A DNA stretch of 54,263 bases from Idiomarina tyrosinivorans (GTDB lineage Bacteria > Pseudomonadota > Gammaproteobacteria > Enterobacterales > Alteromonadaceae): positions 1-54,263 of the forward strand of contig NZ_PIQH01000012.1 of assembly GCF_003987475.1 (NCBI RefSeq), written 5' to 3'. Positions 46,399 to 54,263 of the stretch are shown here, piece after piece. How positions within the stretch are numbered: position 1 is the first letter of the stretch; the number at the start of each line of letters is the position of its first letter. A program made the position numbers and the translations under genes. The notes below the pieces were generated by a model that ran no database searches, was not told where the DNA came from, and saw nothing but the letters and a program-made list of their open reading frames with translations.

Positions 46399-49221
46399 GC
46401 GCCAACAGGCCAATACGGCATCACGCTCTTGGCTTAGGTCGTGGGAACTCAATGCTTGTTCATCTTGTAACGCTAACGCATGCGATTCACAACGAAGAAT
46501 CTGGTAAGCTGCCATTAAATTCTGTGCTTGCTCTGCTGCTAGCAGCTGTTGTATTTCTGCTTCCGTGAGAATCCTAATATTATCGCTGTAGTGCGCCAAA
46601 CTTGGATATTGGTGAGCATACTTGAGCACCAGAAACTGCGTAATAAATTCAATGTCGGTAATGCCTCCAGGATCCTGTTTCAGGTCGAACTGTTGATGAC
46701 TGCTCGACTGCCGCAGATGGCCGCGCATTTTTTCTCGCATGGCTAAAATATCCTCGCGCAACTGCTGCGGATCGCGTGGCTTCATCAGGGTTTGTTGGCG
46801 AATGTCCTGCAGCGCCCGTTGCAATCCGCGGCTTCCGTAAACACAACGTGCTCGCACCAGTGCTTGCAATTCCCACGTCCACGCTTCTTCACTCAAATAG
46901 CGCGCAAAGCTTTGTAACTGGGTGACTAATAAGCCTGCCGTCCCCGACGGCCGTAAACGCAGGTCGACGTCATACAGCACGCCTGTCACAGTGCGAGTGG
47001 TAAACAGGTGTAAAATACGCTGCGCCAGCCGCAAATAGAACTGTTGAACATCAATCGGCTTAGCACCATCGGTTTGTCCGCTATAATCCGCGTCGGTAAC
47101 GAACACTAAATCTAAGTCGGAACCATAGCCAAGCTCAAGGCCGCCCAACTTGCCGTAAGCAACAACCGCAAAGTGCTTTTCTTCGCGACTACAACCCGGT
47201 GGCGTGCCATGGCGCGCGACCAACTGTAACCACGCCATATCAACCACTTCGGCAATGACTGCTTCGGCAAGAAAGCTTAAGTGATCGCTGACTCTCATCA
47301 GTTCCACACCACCACTGATGTCCGCCGCGGCAATTTTTAGCTGTAATGCTTGCTTTGCTTGGCGCAGGGCATCCATTTGAGTCTCTAAATCCTGTTCCGG
47401 AATACGCACCAAATACTCTTGCAATAGCTGCCCATACTGGTCAAGCGCTGGCAATTGATAGAGTTGCTGAGGGTCGATGAGCTCGTCCAATAATAGTGGA
47501 AACTGGGCCAAGCGTTGGGTGATCCACGGGCTTGCAGTGCACAGTTTGATCAGTTGCTCACGGGCGCCGGGGTTTTCCACCAATAACTCGACGTAGGCGG
47601 TACGTGTCATAATCTTACGCATGACCACCAGAATTCTATCCAGCGCCTGTTCAGGGTGTTGATGGTCGAGAATATTGCGCAACAGTAATGGCACCAAACG
47701 AGCCAGCGCACGGCGCCCTCTTGGCCCTGAATGACGCTTGCGCGCATCTAGTCGAAAAGCCTGCAAGGTTTGCCAGATGACCAGTGGATTCTCTACCTGT
47801 TGCTGTTGCAATAATTCAATAGCGGCATCGTCATCGAGCATGTCTTGCCACAGTACCTGTAACTCTGGCTCTTCCTCGTCCTCCTCGGACTGTTCACCTA
47901 CCACCAAAAGAAACTGCTGATGAATATAATCACAATGCTGGTTAATGGCTTCGTATAGAGCATCCCAATCACGATATTGGAAACTACTGACCAAGCGCAG
48001 ACGGTCTGCTTCGTTGGTCGGCAATTGCTGTGTTTGTTCGTCGTTGAGTTGTTGCAGACGGTGCTCAACAGTGCGCAAAAATTCGTAGCTTTGGAGTAAT
48101 CGGTCGACGGTTTCTGTTGGCATCATTTGCAATTGCTTCAGCCCTTCATAGGCTTGGTACAGCGAGCGCGTCTGCAAACGCTTTTCTTGACCACCGCGAA
48201 TTAACTGGTGGGCTTGCACAATAAACTCAACCTCACGAATGCCTCCACGCCCCAACTTGATATTATCCTGAGCGCCTTGACGTCGCGTTTCCTGCTGAAT
48301 CAACAGCTTCATTTTGCGCAGCGCCTCAATCGCGCTAAAGTCGATATAACGTCTATAAACAAAAGGCCGAAGCAGCGTTTCTAGCGCCTGTTGCTGGCGT
48401 TCGCCGCCAATGACGCGAGCTTTAACCATGGCATAGCGTTCCCAATCCCGCCCTTGTTCTTGGTAGTAATGTTCAAGCGCGCTAAAGCTAGAAACTAGAG
48501 GCCCTGACTGACCAAAAGGTCGCAATCGCATATCGACGCGGAAAACCCGACCCTCGGGCGTCTGTTGGTCTAACGCAGCAATTAACGCCTGCGCCAAGCG
48601 AGTAAAGAACACATTATTTTCCAGCGCCTTGTTGCCACCCGTAGTGTGCCCCTGTTCTGGATAGCTGAATATCAAGTCAATATCCGAGGAAAAGTTCAGC
48701 TCACCACCACCGAGTTTGCCCATGGCAATCACCAACAAGTGTTGCTGTTCACCAGATTCCGAATACGGTGTACCAAAACGTTGGCAAAAATTATCGTAAA
48801 GCCATGCCAACGCTTGCTCAATGAAAGCATCCGCCATCGCGGTTAGGTGTGTTAATGCATCGCGCAAAGGAAGTTGATGTTCTAAGTCAGCAATACAGAG
48901 CTGGCACATCCACTGGCGCCGCAACTGTCGCAGTATTTGCCCTAACTGCTTATCGGTTTGACAGTCAGCGAGACGTTGGCTAACAATCTTGGCGTATTGT
49001 TGCGGGTGCGGTAGCGATTTATCCAAGCAATCTAGAAATTCATCGGCCATTTGTTCAGCACTGCGGGCAACAAACTCACTCACAGCAAACAGCCACTGTA
49101 CATTTTGCTGCTGTTCCGTTGTCAGTTGTTCGGCAGCAGATGAGTGCTGTAGCCAACGTTGCCAACGCGCATTCGCCTCAGCAACCAGTTGCGGCGCTAT
49201 GTCAAAATGCCTTTTCGCCAT
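46381..49221 (-). CDS. glnE: Glutamine synthetase adenylyltransferase / adenylyl-removing enzyme
   Basis: Bifunctional enzyme switching glutamine synthetase off and on by adenylylation, under PII control. ATG 49221 gives 946 residues, which I recall as the Escherichia coli length; it shares one base with the upstream stop (TGATG). There are two nucleotidyltransferase domains: the N-terminal GELNFSSDIDLIFSYPEQG near residue 170 (deadenylylase) and the C-terminal GLELGYGSDLDLVFVTD near 700 (adenylylase), each with the Asp-x-Asp metal pair. It is coupled to the CYTH/CHAD gene as in enterics (ygiF-glnE). Confidence 0.96.
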   Translation of the reverse strand: MAKRHFDIAPQLVAEANARWQRWLQHSSAAEQLTTEQQQNVQWLFAVSEFVARSAEQMADEFLDCLDKSLPHPQQYAKIVSQRLADCQTDKQLGQILRQLRRQWMCQLCIADLEHQLPLRDALTHLTAMADAFIEQALAWLYDNFCQRFGTPYSESGEQQHLLVIAMGKLGGGELNFSSDIDLIFSYPEQGHTTGGNKALENNVFFTRLAQALIAALDQQTPEGRVFRVDMRLRPFGQSGPLVSSFSALEHYYQEQGRDWERYAMVKARVIGGERQQQALETLLRPFVYRRYIDFSAIEALRKMKLLIQQETRRQGAQDNIKLGRGGIREVEFIVQAHQLIRGGQEKRLQTRSLYQAYEGLKQLQMMPTETVDRLLQSYEFLRTVEHRLQQLNDEQTQQLPTNEADRLRLVSSFQYRDWDALYEAINQHCDYIHQQFLLVVGEQSEEDEEEPELQVLWQDMLDDDAAIELLQQQQVENPLVIWQTLQAFRLDARKRHSGPRGRRALARLVPLLLRNILDHQHPEQALDRILVVMRKIMTRTAYVELLVENPGAREQLIKLCTASPWITQRLAQFPLLLDELIDPQQLYQLPALDQYGQLLQEYLVRIPEQDLETQMDALRQAKQALQLKIAAADISGGVELMRVSDHLSFLAEAVIAEVVDMAWLQLVARHGTPPGCSREEKHFAVVAYGKLGGLELGYGSDLDLVFVTDADYSGQTDGAKPIDVQQFYLRLAQRILHLFTTRTVTGVLYDVDLRLRPSGTAGLLVTQLQSFARYLSEEAWTWELQALVRARCVYGSRGLQRALQDIRQQTLMKPRDPQQLREDILAMREKMRGHLRQSSSHQQFDLKQDPGGITDIEFITQFLVLKYAHQYPSLAHYSDNIRILTEAEIQQLLAAEQAQNLMAAYQILRCESHALALQDEQALSSHDLSQERDAVLACWRSVFQL

Positions 49222-50708
49222 CAATGCAACCAATACGGCTCTTTTTTCAGTGCGGCTTTACGAGAGTATTCCAAGGCCAATAACAATGATTCGCGCTGAA
49301 CTTCTTGCCAGTTGGTCAGTTTCTCCCGACTCAATTCGTCGTGGTCCTTAATCCATGAGCGTAATTGTTGTAACGCCGAAATCTCACCGATACCGCGGGC
49401 TAAGTCCAACCAAGGCGCACGGAATGTCTCGCGTTCCTCTTCATCGAATAATTGCCCAAAACAATAGCCTAAGCGCAGGCTGTGCAACAACGACGGTCGC
49501 AACTTGGTGTAGCGTTCGACACTCAGGCTATCCTCCTTGTTGAACGCGTCGACAACCTGCTGCCAATCATTTTTGAGTAACTGCGTAGACCATGCCGGCA
49601 GTGGCTCCTGCATGGCTTCTACCTGCGGCTGCTCAATCAACAATTGACCGAGCTCCAGCAACGCTAACTGGTAGCCCTTAGTTTGGCAGAAAGTCTTGGT
49701 GTTCGATAATTGCATCACCTGTTGCTGCAAGCTCTCTAATTGCTCGTAAAGGGCTGGGTAACGTTTTAGTGCACGGTGATACGCACCGTCTTCCGCCGTC
49801 AGTTCGGTTAGCGCATCGTACTGCTGCAACCAAGAAAAGTGCGATAAGATCTCCTCAATCCGGAGTAATTGCTCACTAACATCAATGTCTAAGTTCGCCA
49901 GTTGTTGTAGCACCACTTTACACAGTTGCACACCGTCGGCTATGCCTGCCGCGGCACGCACCGTGGCGTGACGATTAAAGCAAGCGTCGTTGTGCTGCCA
50001 ATGGCGCAGGGAGTACTCCAATGAGCGATACAACCCCTGAGCGATACTGTCCTGTTGATTAACCGCAACAAAATGCGCTTGGGTAAAAGGCTCCAATACA
50101 CTCTTGTCAGCCAAAAGGTAACCGCGCGCTGCCTTGCTGAGATTGCCCACTTGGGCAGCGCCTTTCTGAATCAGTTGACGAGCCATACGGAACGCCTGTT
50201 GTACCGAGCCCCCTTGAACCTCCAGTTCAACCTCGCAAATGGTTTCTTGCTTGTCATTTGCGTGAATGGTGCCTTGGTCGAACACCAACTCGATGACGCC
50301 TTGCTCACTGGGAATACGCCAGCGGTGACGAGTGAAATCGGTTTCAAAAATACAATGCAACTCACGCTGAACATCTTCTAACGGGAAATCTTCCGGCCAA
50401 ATTTGTTCATCAAAAAGGCGTAAATCTGGCTGCTTTTGATCAATTTTCACATTGTACTCAGGCCGCTCGTGGAGCCCGCCTATGACTCGACCTGCAAGCT
50501 TAACTGTTTGTTCTTTTTGATCTTCTTGGCTTCTTATACGTAGTCCAATATCAAACTGTCGCAAACGTAAATCGTCGGTATCGAAGTACGCATTCGCCAG
50601 CGACAAGCAATCTTCTGGTTGCTGTTTCGCTAATTGCCGACACAGTTCGAGTACGGCCGATTTACGCGAGGGCTCGATAACTAATTTGAGTTCCAATTCT
50701 TGCGACAT
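49221..50708 (-). CDS. ygiF: Inorganic triphosphatase, CYTH-CHAD protein (YgiF-like)
   Basis: Hydrolyses tripolyphosphate; the CHAD domain is a helical, histidine-rich polyphosphate-binding module. The CYTH signature ELELKL (ExExK) is at residues 4-9, with further tunnel residues in LRIRSQEDQKEQTVKL and CEVELEVQGG (about 55-170). The CHAD domain spans about 215-480 (HWQHNDACFNRHATVRAA). 495 residues. It overlaps the start of glnE by one base, so translation is probably coupled. Confidence 0.9.
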   Translation of the reverse strand: MSQELELKLVIEPSRKSAVLELCRQLAKQQPEDCLSLANAYFDTDDLRLRQFDIGLRIRSQEDQKEQTVKLAGRVIGGLHERPEYNVKIDQKQPDLRLFDEQIWPEDFPLEDVQRELHCIFETDFTRHRWRIPSEQGVIELVFDQGTIHANDKQETICEVELEVQGGSVQQAFRMARQLIQKGAAQVGNLSKAARGYLLADKSVLEPFTQAHFVAVNQQDSIAQGLYRSLEYSLRHWQHNDACFNRHATVRAAAGIADGVQLCKVVLQQLANLDIDVSEQLLRIEEILSHFSWLQQYDALTELTAEDGAYHRALKRYPALYEQLESLQQQVMQLSNTKTFCQTKGYQLALLELGQLLIEQPQVEAMQEPLPAWSTQLLKNDWQQVVDAFNKEDSLSVERYTKLRPSLLHSLRLGYCFGQLFDEEERETFRAPWLDLARGIGEISALQQLRSWIKDHDELSREKLTNWQEVQRESLLLALEYSRKAALKKEPYWLH

Positions 50709-50766
50709 ATTTTGGCGCTTCCAGGCTAAGTGAAAGGGTAAGTGCTTAAAGGTAAAGCCTAGCCGT

Positions 50767-50786
50767 CACAGGGTCAATACACAGGG
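50767..50786 (+). repeat. CACAGGG direct repeat upstream of putA
   Basis: CACAGGG occurs at 50767-50773 and again at 50780-50786, a 13-base period. The pair lies inside a looser inverted repeat GTCACA / TGTGAC (50765-50770 and 50789-50794), about 60 bases upstream of the putative -35 box. It could be a regulator site; no known consensus is matched. Confidence 0.3.
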
Positions 50787-50845
50787 GTTGTGACTCTGCT
50801 TGACACTACTGTAGAAAAATTGCACGGTGAGATCGAAAACAAGGC

Positions 50846-50873
50846 TTTACCGGCGCGAAAATAAGCTTATACT
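50846..50873 (+). promoter_or_regulatory. Probable putA promoter
   Basis: TTTACC (50846-50851), 16 bases, TATACT (50868-50873). The start near 50880 leaves a leader of about 57 bases before the ATG. Another perfect TTGACA further upstream (50800-50805) has no matching -10. Confidence 0.55.
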
Positions 50874-50936
50874 TGCGCCCGATTCCCGTCGTTGGGGAAG
50901 CACGCCGAGCTTCGGCCTGGCTTTACAGGAGATGCT

Positions 50937-53900
50937 ATGTTCAAAGCGAGTGAGGTGCTAACCAAGCGTCATCAAGCGGATGACCTCCGCAGCCTTCAGC
51001 AAGCAGTCACCGACAACTACATTGTCGACGAAAATGACTATATGAAAGAGTTACTTGCGTTGGTTCCAAACGATGACGACAGCGTTAGCGCAGTTACCGA
51101 GCGCGCAACTAAACTAGTTGAGCAAGTCCGTGATCACGCCGGCAGTGGCGTGGTTGATGCGTTTTTGCAAGAGTACAGTCTGGATACCAAAGAAGGCATC
51201 ATTTTGATGTGTTTGGCGGAGGCGCTGCTGCGCATCCCAGACGCCTACACCGCCGACGCGCTCATTCAAGACAAGTTGTCTGGTGGTGACTGGCAAAAGC
51301 ACATGGGGCAAAGCGCGTCATGGTTGGTGAATTCTGGTACATGGGCACTAGCCTTAACCAACGGTGTTATTAATCCCACCGGAAAGCCGATGGAAACACC
51401 GCGAAACGCCTTCCGCCGCTTGATCCGTAAAATGGGTCGGCCGATGGTGCGCAAAGCCACCTATACGGCAATGCAAATAATGGGTAAGCAGTTCGTTTTA
51501 GGGCGTACCATTGAGGAAGCCCTAAAAGAAAGTCGCGCTAACCGCGATAAGGGCTATACCCACGCCTACGACATGCTGGGCGAAGCGGCGTTAACCGCAG
51601 CGGATGCGAAACGTTATTACGAAGAGTATGTGTACTCCATACAGACCGTTGCCAAAGAGAAGTTCAACAATCCTAAGGCACCGCGACCAACGATTTCTAT
51701 CAAATTGTCGGCACTACATCCGCGCTACGAAAGCGCCAACCATGAGCGCGTGCTAACCGAGCTAGCGACGACACTGACCGACTTGGTGAAGTTGGCGAAA
51801 GAAGCCGATGTCGGCGTTACCATTGATGCTGAAGAAGCCGACCGCCACGAGCTGTCGCTAGAGCTGTTCGAAAAAGTTTATCGCAGCGGCGTTTGTAAAG
51901 GCTGGCCGCGCTTCGGACTGGTCGTGCAAGCCTACTCCAAGCGTGCCTTGCCGACCCTCTGTTGGATCACAGCTTTGGCACGTGAATGCGGCGACGAGAT
52001 TCCAGTACGTTTAGTTAAAGGCGCATACTGGGATAGCGAAATTAAATGGTCGCAGCAGAACGGTATTAGCGGGTATCCGGTATTTACTCGCAAGGCCAAT
52101 ACCGACGTGTCGTACCTTGCTTGTGCAAGATACTTGATGAGTGAGGATACCGACGGCGCGATTTATCCGCAGTTCGCAACTCACAATGCCCAAACAGTGG
52201 TTGCTATTCAGCAGATGAATGAAGCCACCCAGCGTCGTATCGAATTCCAACGCCTACACGGCATGGGCGATTCGTTATATGACACGCTGTTAGAACAAGA
52301 TCCGGAGATGACCGTGCGGATTTACGCACCGGTCGGTAAACACCGTGACTTGCTCCCCTATTTGGTTCGCCGTTTACTGGAAAATGGCGCCAACTCTTCA
52401 TTCGTGCACAAGTTGCTTGACCCCTCGGTAGCTGCAAGTGAACTCGCTGTTCACCCGCTGAAAACCCTGAGCCGTCATGAGCAATTCGCTAATAGCAAAA
52501 TTCCGTTGCCGCCAGAAATTTATGGCGACCGCACCAACTCGTTAGGAATGAATATGAATATTCACTCACAAGCAGACGATTTCATTGCTGCCGTGCAGCA
52601 ATACCGTGACAAACAGTGGCAAGGTGGCCCAATTGTTAATGGTAAAACCATAGAAACCGACCACCATGTGTCAATCACTAGCCCGCAAGAGACCGCTAAA
52701 CACGCTGGCTCCATCTATTGGGGCGACAAAAAGCTGGCAGAGCAAGCACTAGAAAGCGCCAACAAAGCGTATCGTCGCTGGCGCGATACCGATGTTGAAG
52801 AGCGCGCAAAAGCGTTAGAAAAATTCGCCGATCTGCTTGAAGCTAACCGCAACGAGCTGATTGCGCTATGCTCCATTGAAGCCGGTAAAAGCTTGCAAGA
52901 CGGTATCGATGAAGTTCGCGAAGCCGTCGACTTCTGTCGCTATTACGCTAACCAAGCGCGGGAATTGATGGGCGGCCCAATTCAGTTACCTGGACCAACG
53001 GGTGAAACCAACGAGTTGTTTGTCGAAGGTCGCGGAACCTTTATCTGCATCAGCCCGTGGAACTTCCCATTAGCTATCTTCACCGGCCAAATCGCTGCAG
53101 CATTAGCAGCCGGTAACGCCGTGATCGCTAAGCCAGCGGAACAAACCGGATTGATTGCGTACCGTGCCGTGCAATTAATGTTAGAAGCAGGTATTCCAGG
53201 TGATGTCTTGCATTACATGCCAGGTAGCGGTGCCGAAGTCGGTAGTTACCTGACCAGCCAAGAAGACATCGGGGGCGTATGCTTTACCGGTTCAACCTAC
53301 ACCGCCCAAGCGATCAACCGCGCATTAGCCGCACGTACTGGTGCCATTGTGCCACTGATTGCCGAAACCGGCGGTCAAAACGCGATGATGGTTGATTCAA
53401 CTGCGCTACCAGAACAAGTCGTTACCGATGTAGTTGCTAGTGCCTTCACCAGTGCGGGGCAACGCTGTTCAGCCTTGCGCGTGCTTTATGTGCAAGACGA
53501 CATCGCTGACCGAGTCATCGATTTGCTACGTGGAGCAATGGAAGAGCTGCAAGTGGGCGACCCAATGTTGCACGAGACCGATGTCGGTCCGGTCATCGAC
53601 GGTATCGCTAAAACTAACTTGGAACAGCATATTTCTGACATTCAGCAGGCCGGCCGATTAATTGCCCGCGCCCCAATGCCAGATTACACCCAAGGCGGAA
53701 CCTTCGTCGCACCAACGGCAATCGAAATCGACAGTATTAACCAACTGGTCAAAGAGAACTTTGGTCCAATCTTGCACGTGATTCGCTACAAAACCAGCGA
53801 GCTGGAAGACGTGATCAACAGTATCAATAACACCGGTTTCGGTTTGACCTTCGGTATTCACAGCCGTAACGAAACCTTTGCTCGCGAAGTCGCTAGCAAA

Positions 53901-54104
53901 ATCGATGTCGGTAACGTGTACATTAACCGTAACCAAGTCGGAGCAGTAGTTGGCGTGCAACCATTCGGTGGTCGCGGCATGTCAGGTACCGGACCAAAAG
54001 CCGGTGGCCCACACTACCTCACCCGCTTCATTACCGAGAAAACGCGTACCGATAACATCACCGCAGTAGGCGGCAACGCTACCCTACTATCGCTCGGTGA
54101 CTAA
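50937..54104 (+). CDS. putA: Bifunctional proline dehydrogenase / glutamate-semialdehyde dehydrogenase PutA
   Basis: Oxidises proline to glutamate in two steps with substrate channelling. ATG 50937 (MFKASEVL, AGGAG five bases upstream) gives 1055 residues. The FAD-dependent PRODH barrel lies at about 165-480 (ISIKLSALHPRYE, VRLVKGAYWDSE, RIYAPVGKHRDLLPYL). The ALDH domain lies at about 545-1040, with the glutamate in LIAETGGQNAMM near 821 and the catalytic cysteine in SAGQRCSALR near 845. The N-terminal ribbon-helix-helix repressor domain of enteric PutA is absent, so this form cannot self-repress. No putP transporter is in view. Confidence 0.96.
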   Translation: MFKASEVLTKRHQADDLRSLQQAVTDNYIVDENDYMKELLALVPNDDDSVSAVTERATKLVEQVRDHAGSGVVDAFLQEYSLDTKEGIILMCLAEALLRIPDAYTADALIQDKLSGGDWQKHMGQSASWLVNSGTWALALTNGVINPTGKPMETPRNAFRRLIRKMGRPMVRKATYTAMQIMGKQFVLGRTIEEALKESRANRDKGYTHAYDMLGEAALTAADAKRYYEEYVYSIQTVAKEKFNNPKAPRPTISIKLSALHPRYESANHERVLTELATTLTDLVKLAKEADVGVTIDAEEADRHELSLELFEKVYRSGVCKGWPRFGLVVQAYSKRALPTLCWITALARECGDEIPVRLVKGAYWDSEIKWSQQNGISGYPVFTRKANTDVSYLACARYLMSEDTDGAIYPQFATHNAQTVVAIQQMNEATQRRIEFQRLHGMGDSLYDTLLEQDPEMTVRIYAPVGKHRDLLPYLVRRLLENGANSSFVHKLLDPSVAASELAVHPLKTLSRHEQFANSKIPLPPEIYGDRTNSLGMNMNIHSQADDFIAAVQQYRDKQWQGGPIVNGKTIETDHHVSITSPQETAKHAGSIYWGDKKLAEQALESANKAYRRWRDTDVEERAKALEKFADLLEANRNELIALCSIEAGKSLQDGIDEVREAVDFCRYYANQARELMGGPIQLPGPTGETNELFVEGRGTFICISPWNFPLAIFTGQIAAALAAGNAVIAKPAEQTGLIAYRAVQLMLEAGIPGDVLHYMPGSGAEVGSYLTSQEDIGGVCFTGSTYTAQAINRALAARTGAIVPLIAETGGQNAMMVDSTALPEQVVTDVVASAFTSAGQRCSALRVLYVQDDIADRVIDLLRGAMEELQVGDPMLHETDVGPVIDGIAKTNLEQHISDIQQAGRLIARAPMPDYTQGGTFVAPTAIEIDSINQLVKENFGPILHVIRYKTSELEDVINSINNTGFGLTFGIHSRNETFAREVASKIDVGNVYINRNQVGAVVGVQPFGGRGMSGTGPKAGGPHYLTRFITEKTRTDNITAVGGNATLLSLGD

Positions 54105-54118
54105 ACCTAACGCGAAGC

Positions 54119-54191
54119 AAAAGCCCGCCTAAGCGCGCAATGCTGTTCACTTAAGCGGAGCAGCATTGCGATTCACCGGATAGCGGGTTTT
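54119..54191 (+). other. Nested stem-loop after putA
   Basis: An inner perfect 10-bp stem (54136-54145 with 54161-54170, 15-base loop) sits inside an outer stem (AAAGCCCGC, 54120-54128, with GCGGGTTTT, 54183-54191). Only four T residues end it, so it is a weak terminator. It may protect the putA mRNA end or act with the terminator just downstream. Confidence 0.5.
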
Positions 54192-54200
54192 GGATAGTTT

Positions 54201-54239
54201 AACCGACCTTGGTCTTGATGGCCTCGGTCGGTTTTCTTT
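54201..54239 (+). terminator. Probable Rho-independent terminator after putA
   Basis: AACCGACC (54201-54208) and GGTCGGTT (54226-54233) form a perfect 8-bp stem, followed by a TTTTCTTT tail. The 17-base loop is long but contains a possible inner pairing. No gene is visible between it and the window end. Confidence 0.7.
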
Positions 54240-54263
54240 GAATAACATACCTAGGCTTCCTCT

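Noticed and set aside
50764-50795. CRP binding site upstream of putA
   Set aside because: The GTCACA and TGTGAC arms are in the wrong order and too far apart for the TGTGA-N6-TCACA consensus.

Overview
The window looks like a chromosomal segment of a marine gammaproteobacterium. My best guess is Idiomarinaceae (Idiomarina/Pseudidiomarina) or a close Alteromonadales relative; this rests on protein similarity and gene order remembered from those groups, not on a search. Almost all of it is core genome. I found no transposase, integrase, phage gene, CRISPR array or plasmid function, and no gap over about 300 bases without a gene or RNA.

Layout. (1) About 1-5365, minus strand: the complete 11-gene S10 ribosomal operon (rpsJ-rplC-rplD-rplW-rplB-rpsS-rplV-rpsC-rplP-rpmC-rpsQ), with a near-consensus promoter, a structured leader and a terminator. 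(2) 5381-8786: an M19 dipeptidase, a small secreted protein plus a 36-residue membrane peptide (not previously called, found by eye), dusA, and divergent zur. (3) 8890-12257, plus strand: a secreted M1 metallopeptidase, a DUF6702-like protein and cheX. (4) 12227-18459, minus strand: alr and dnaB; an ECF sigma / anti-sigma / DUF4097 cassette lying between dnaB and rplI; then rplI-rpsR-priB-rpsF. (5) 18605-22629, minus strand: nsrR-rnr-rlmB plus a membrane-anchored protein of unknown role. A good NsrR-type operator lies upstream and overlaps the start of a divergent two-helix membrane protein. (6) 22995-27426: RDD protein, tRNA-Leu(CAA), an acyltransferase-3/CIA30 operon, and a divergent ECF sigma factor fused to a large membrane domain with glycine-ended pentad repeats. 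(7) 27568-35873: lptF-lptG, divergent pepA-holC-valS, then plsC-rraB. (8) 36017-43035: an HPt/HD-GYP fusion, parC, parE, yqiA, yqiB, nudF. (9) 43220-54263: tolC, an LpxL-type acyltransferase, a TcpQ-like protein, glnE, the CYTH/CHAD triphosphatase and putA, which ends in nested stem-loops.

How they fit together. Translation genes (S10 operon, S6/S18/L9, valS, RNase R, RlmB, DusA, tRNA-Leu) and envelope genes (LptFG, LpxL-like, PlsC, TolC, acyltransferase 3) dominate. Three regulatory modules are the parts most worth a second look: the NsrR-controlled small membrane protein, the membrane-bound ECF sigma factor divergent from the CIA30/acyltransferase operon, and the ECF/anti-sigma/DUF4097 cassette. 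A sigma-54-like promoter in front of the secreted protein / 36-residue peptide pair is a fourth, weaker candidate. Start codons were moved from the longest reading frame whenever a Shine-Dalgarno (SD) sequence, signal peptide or family alignment supported a later start.
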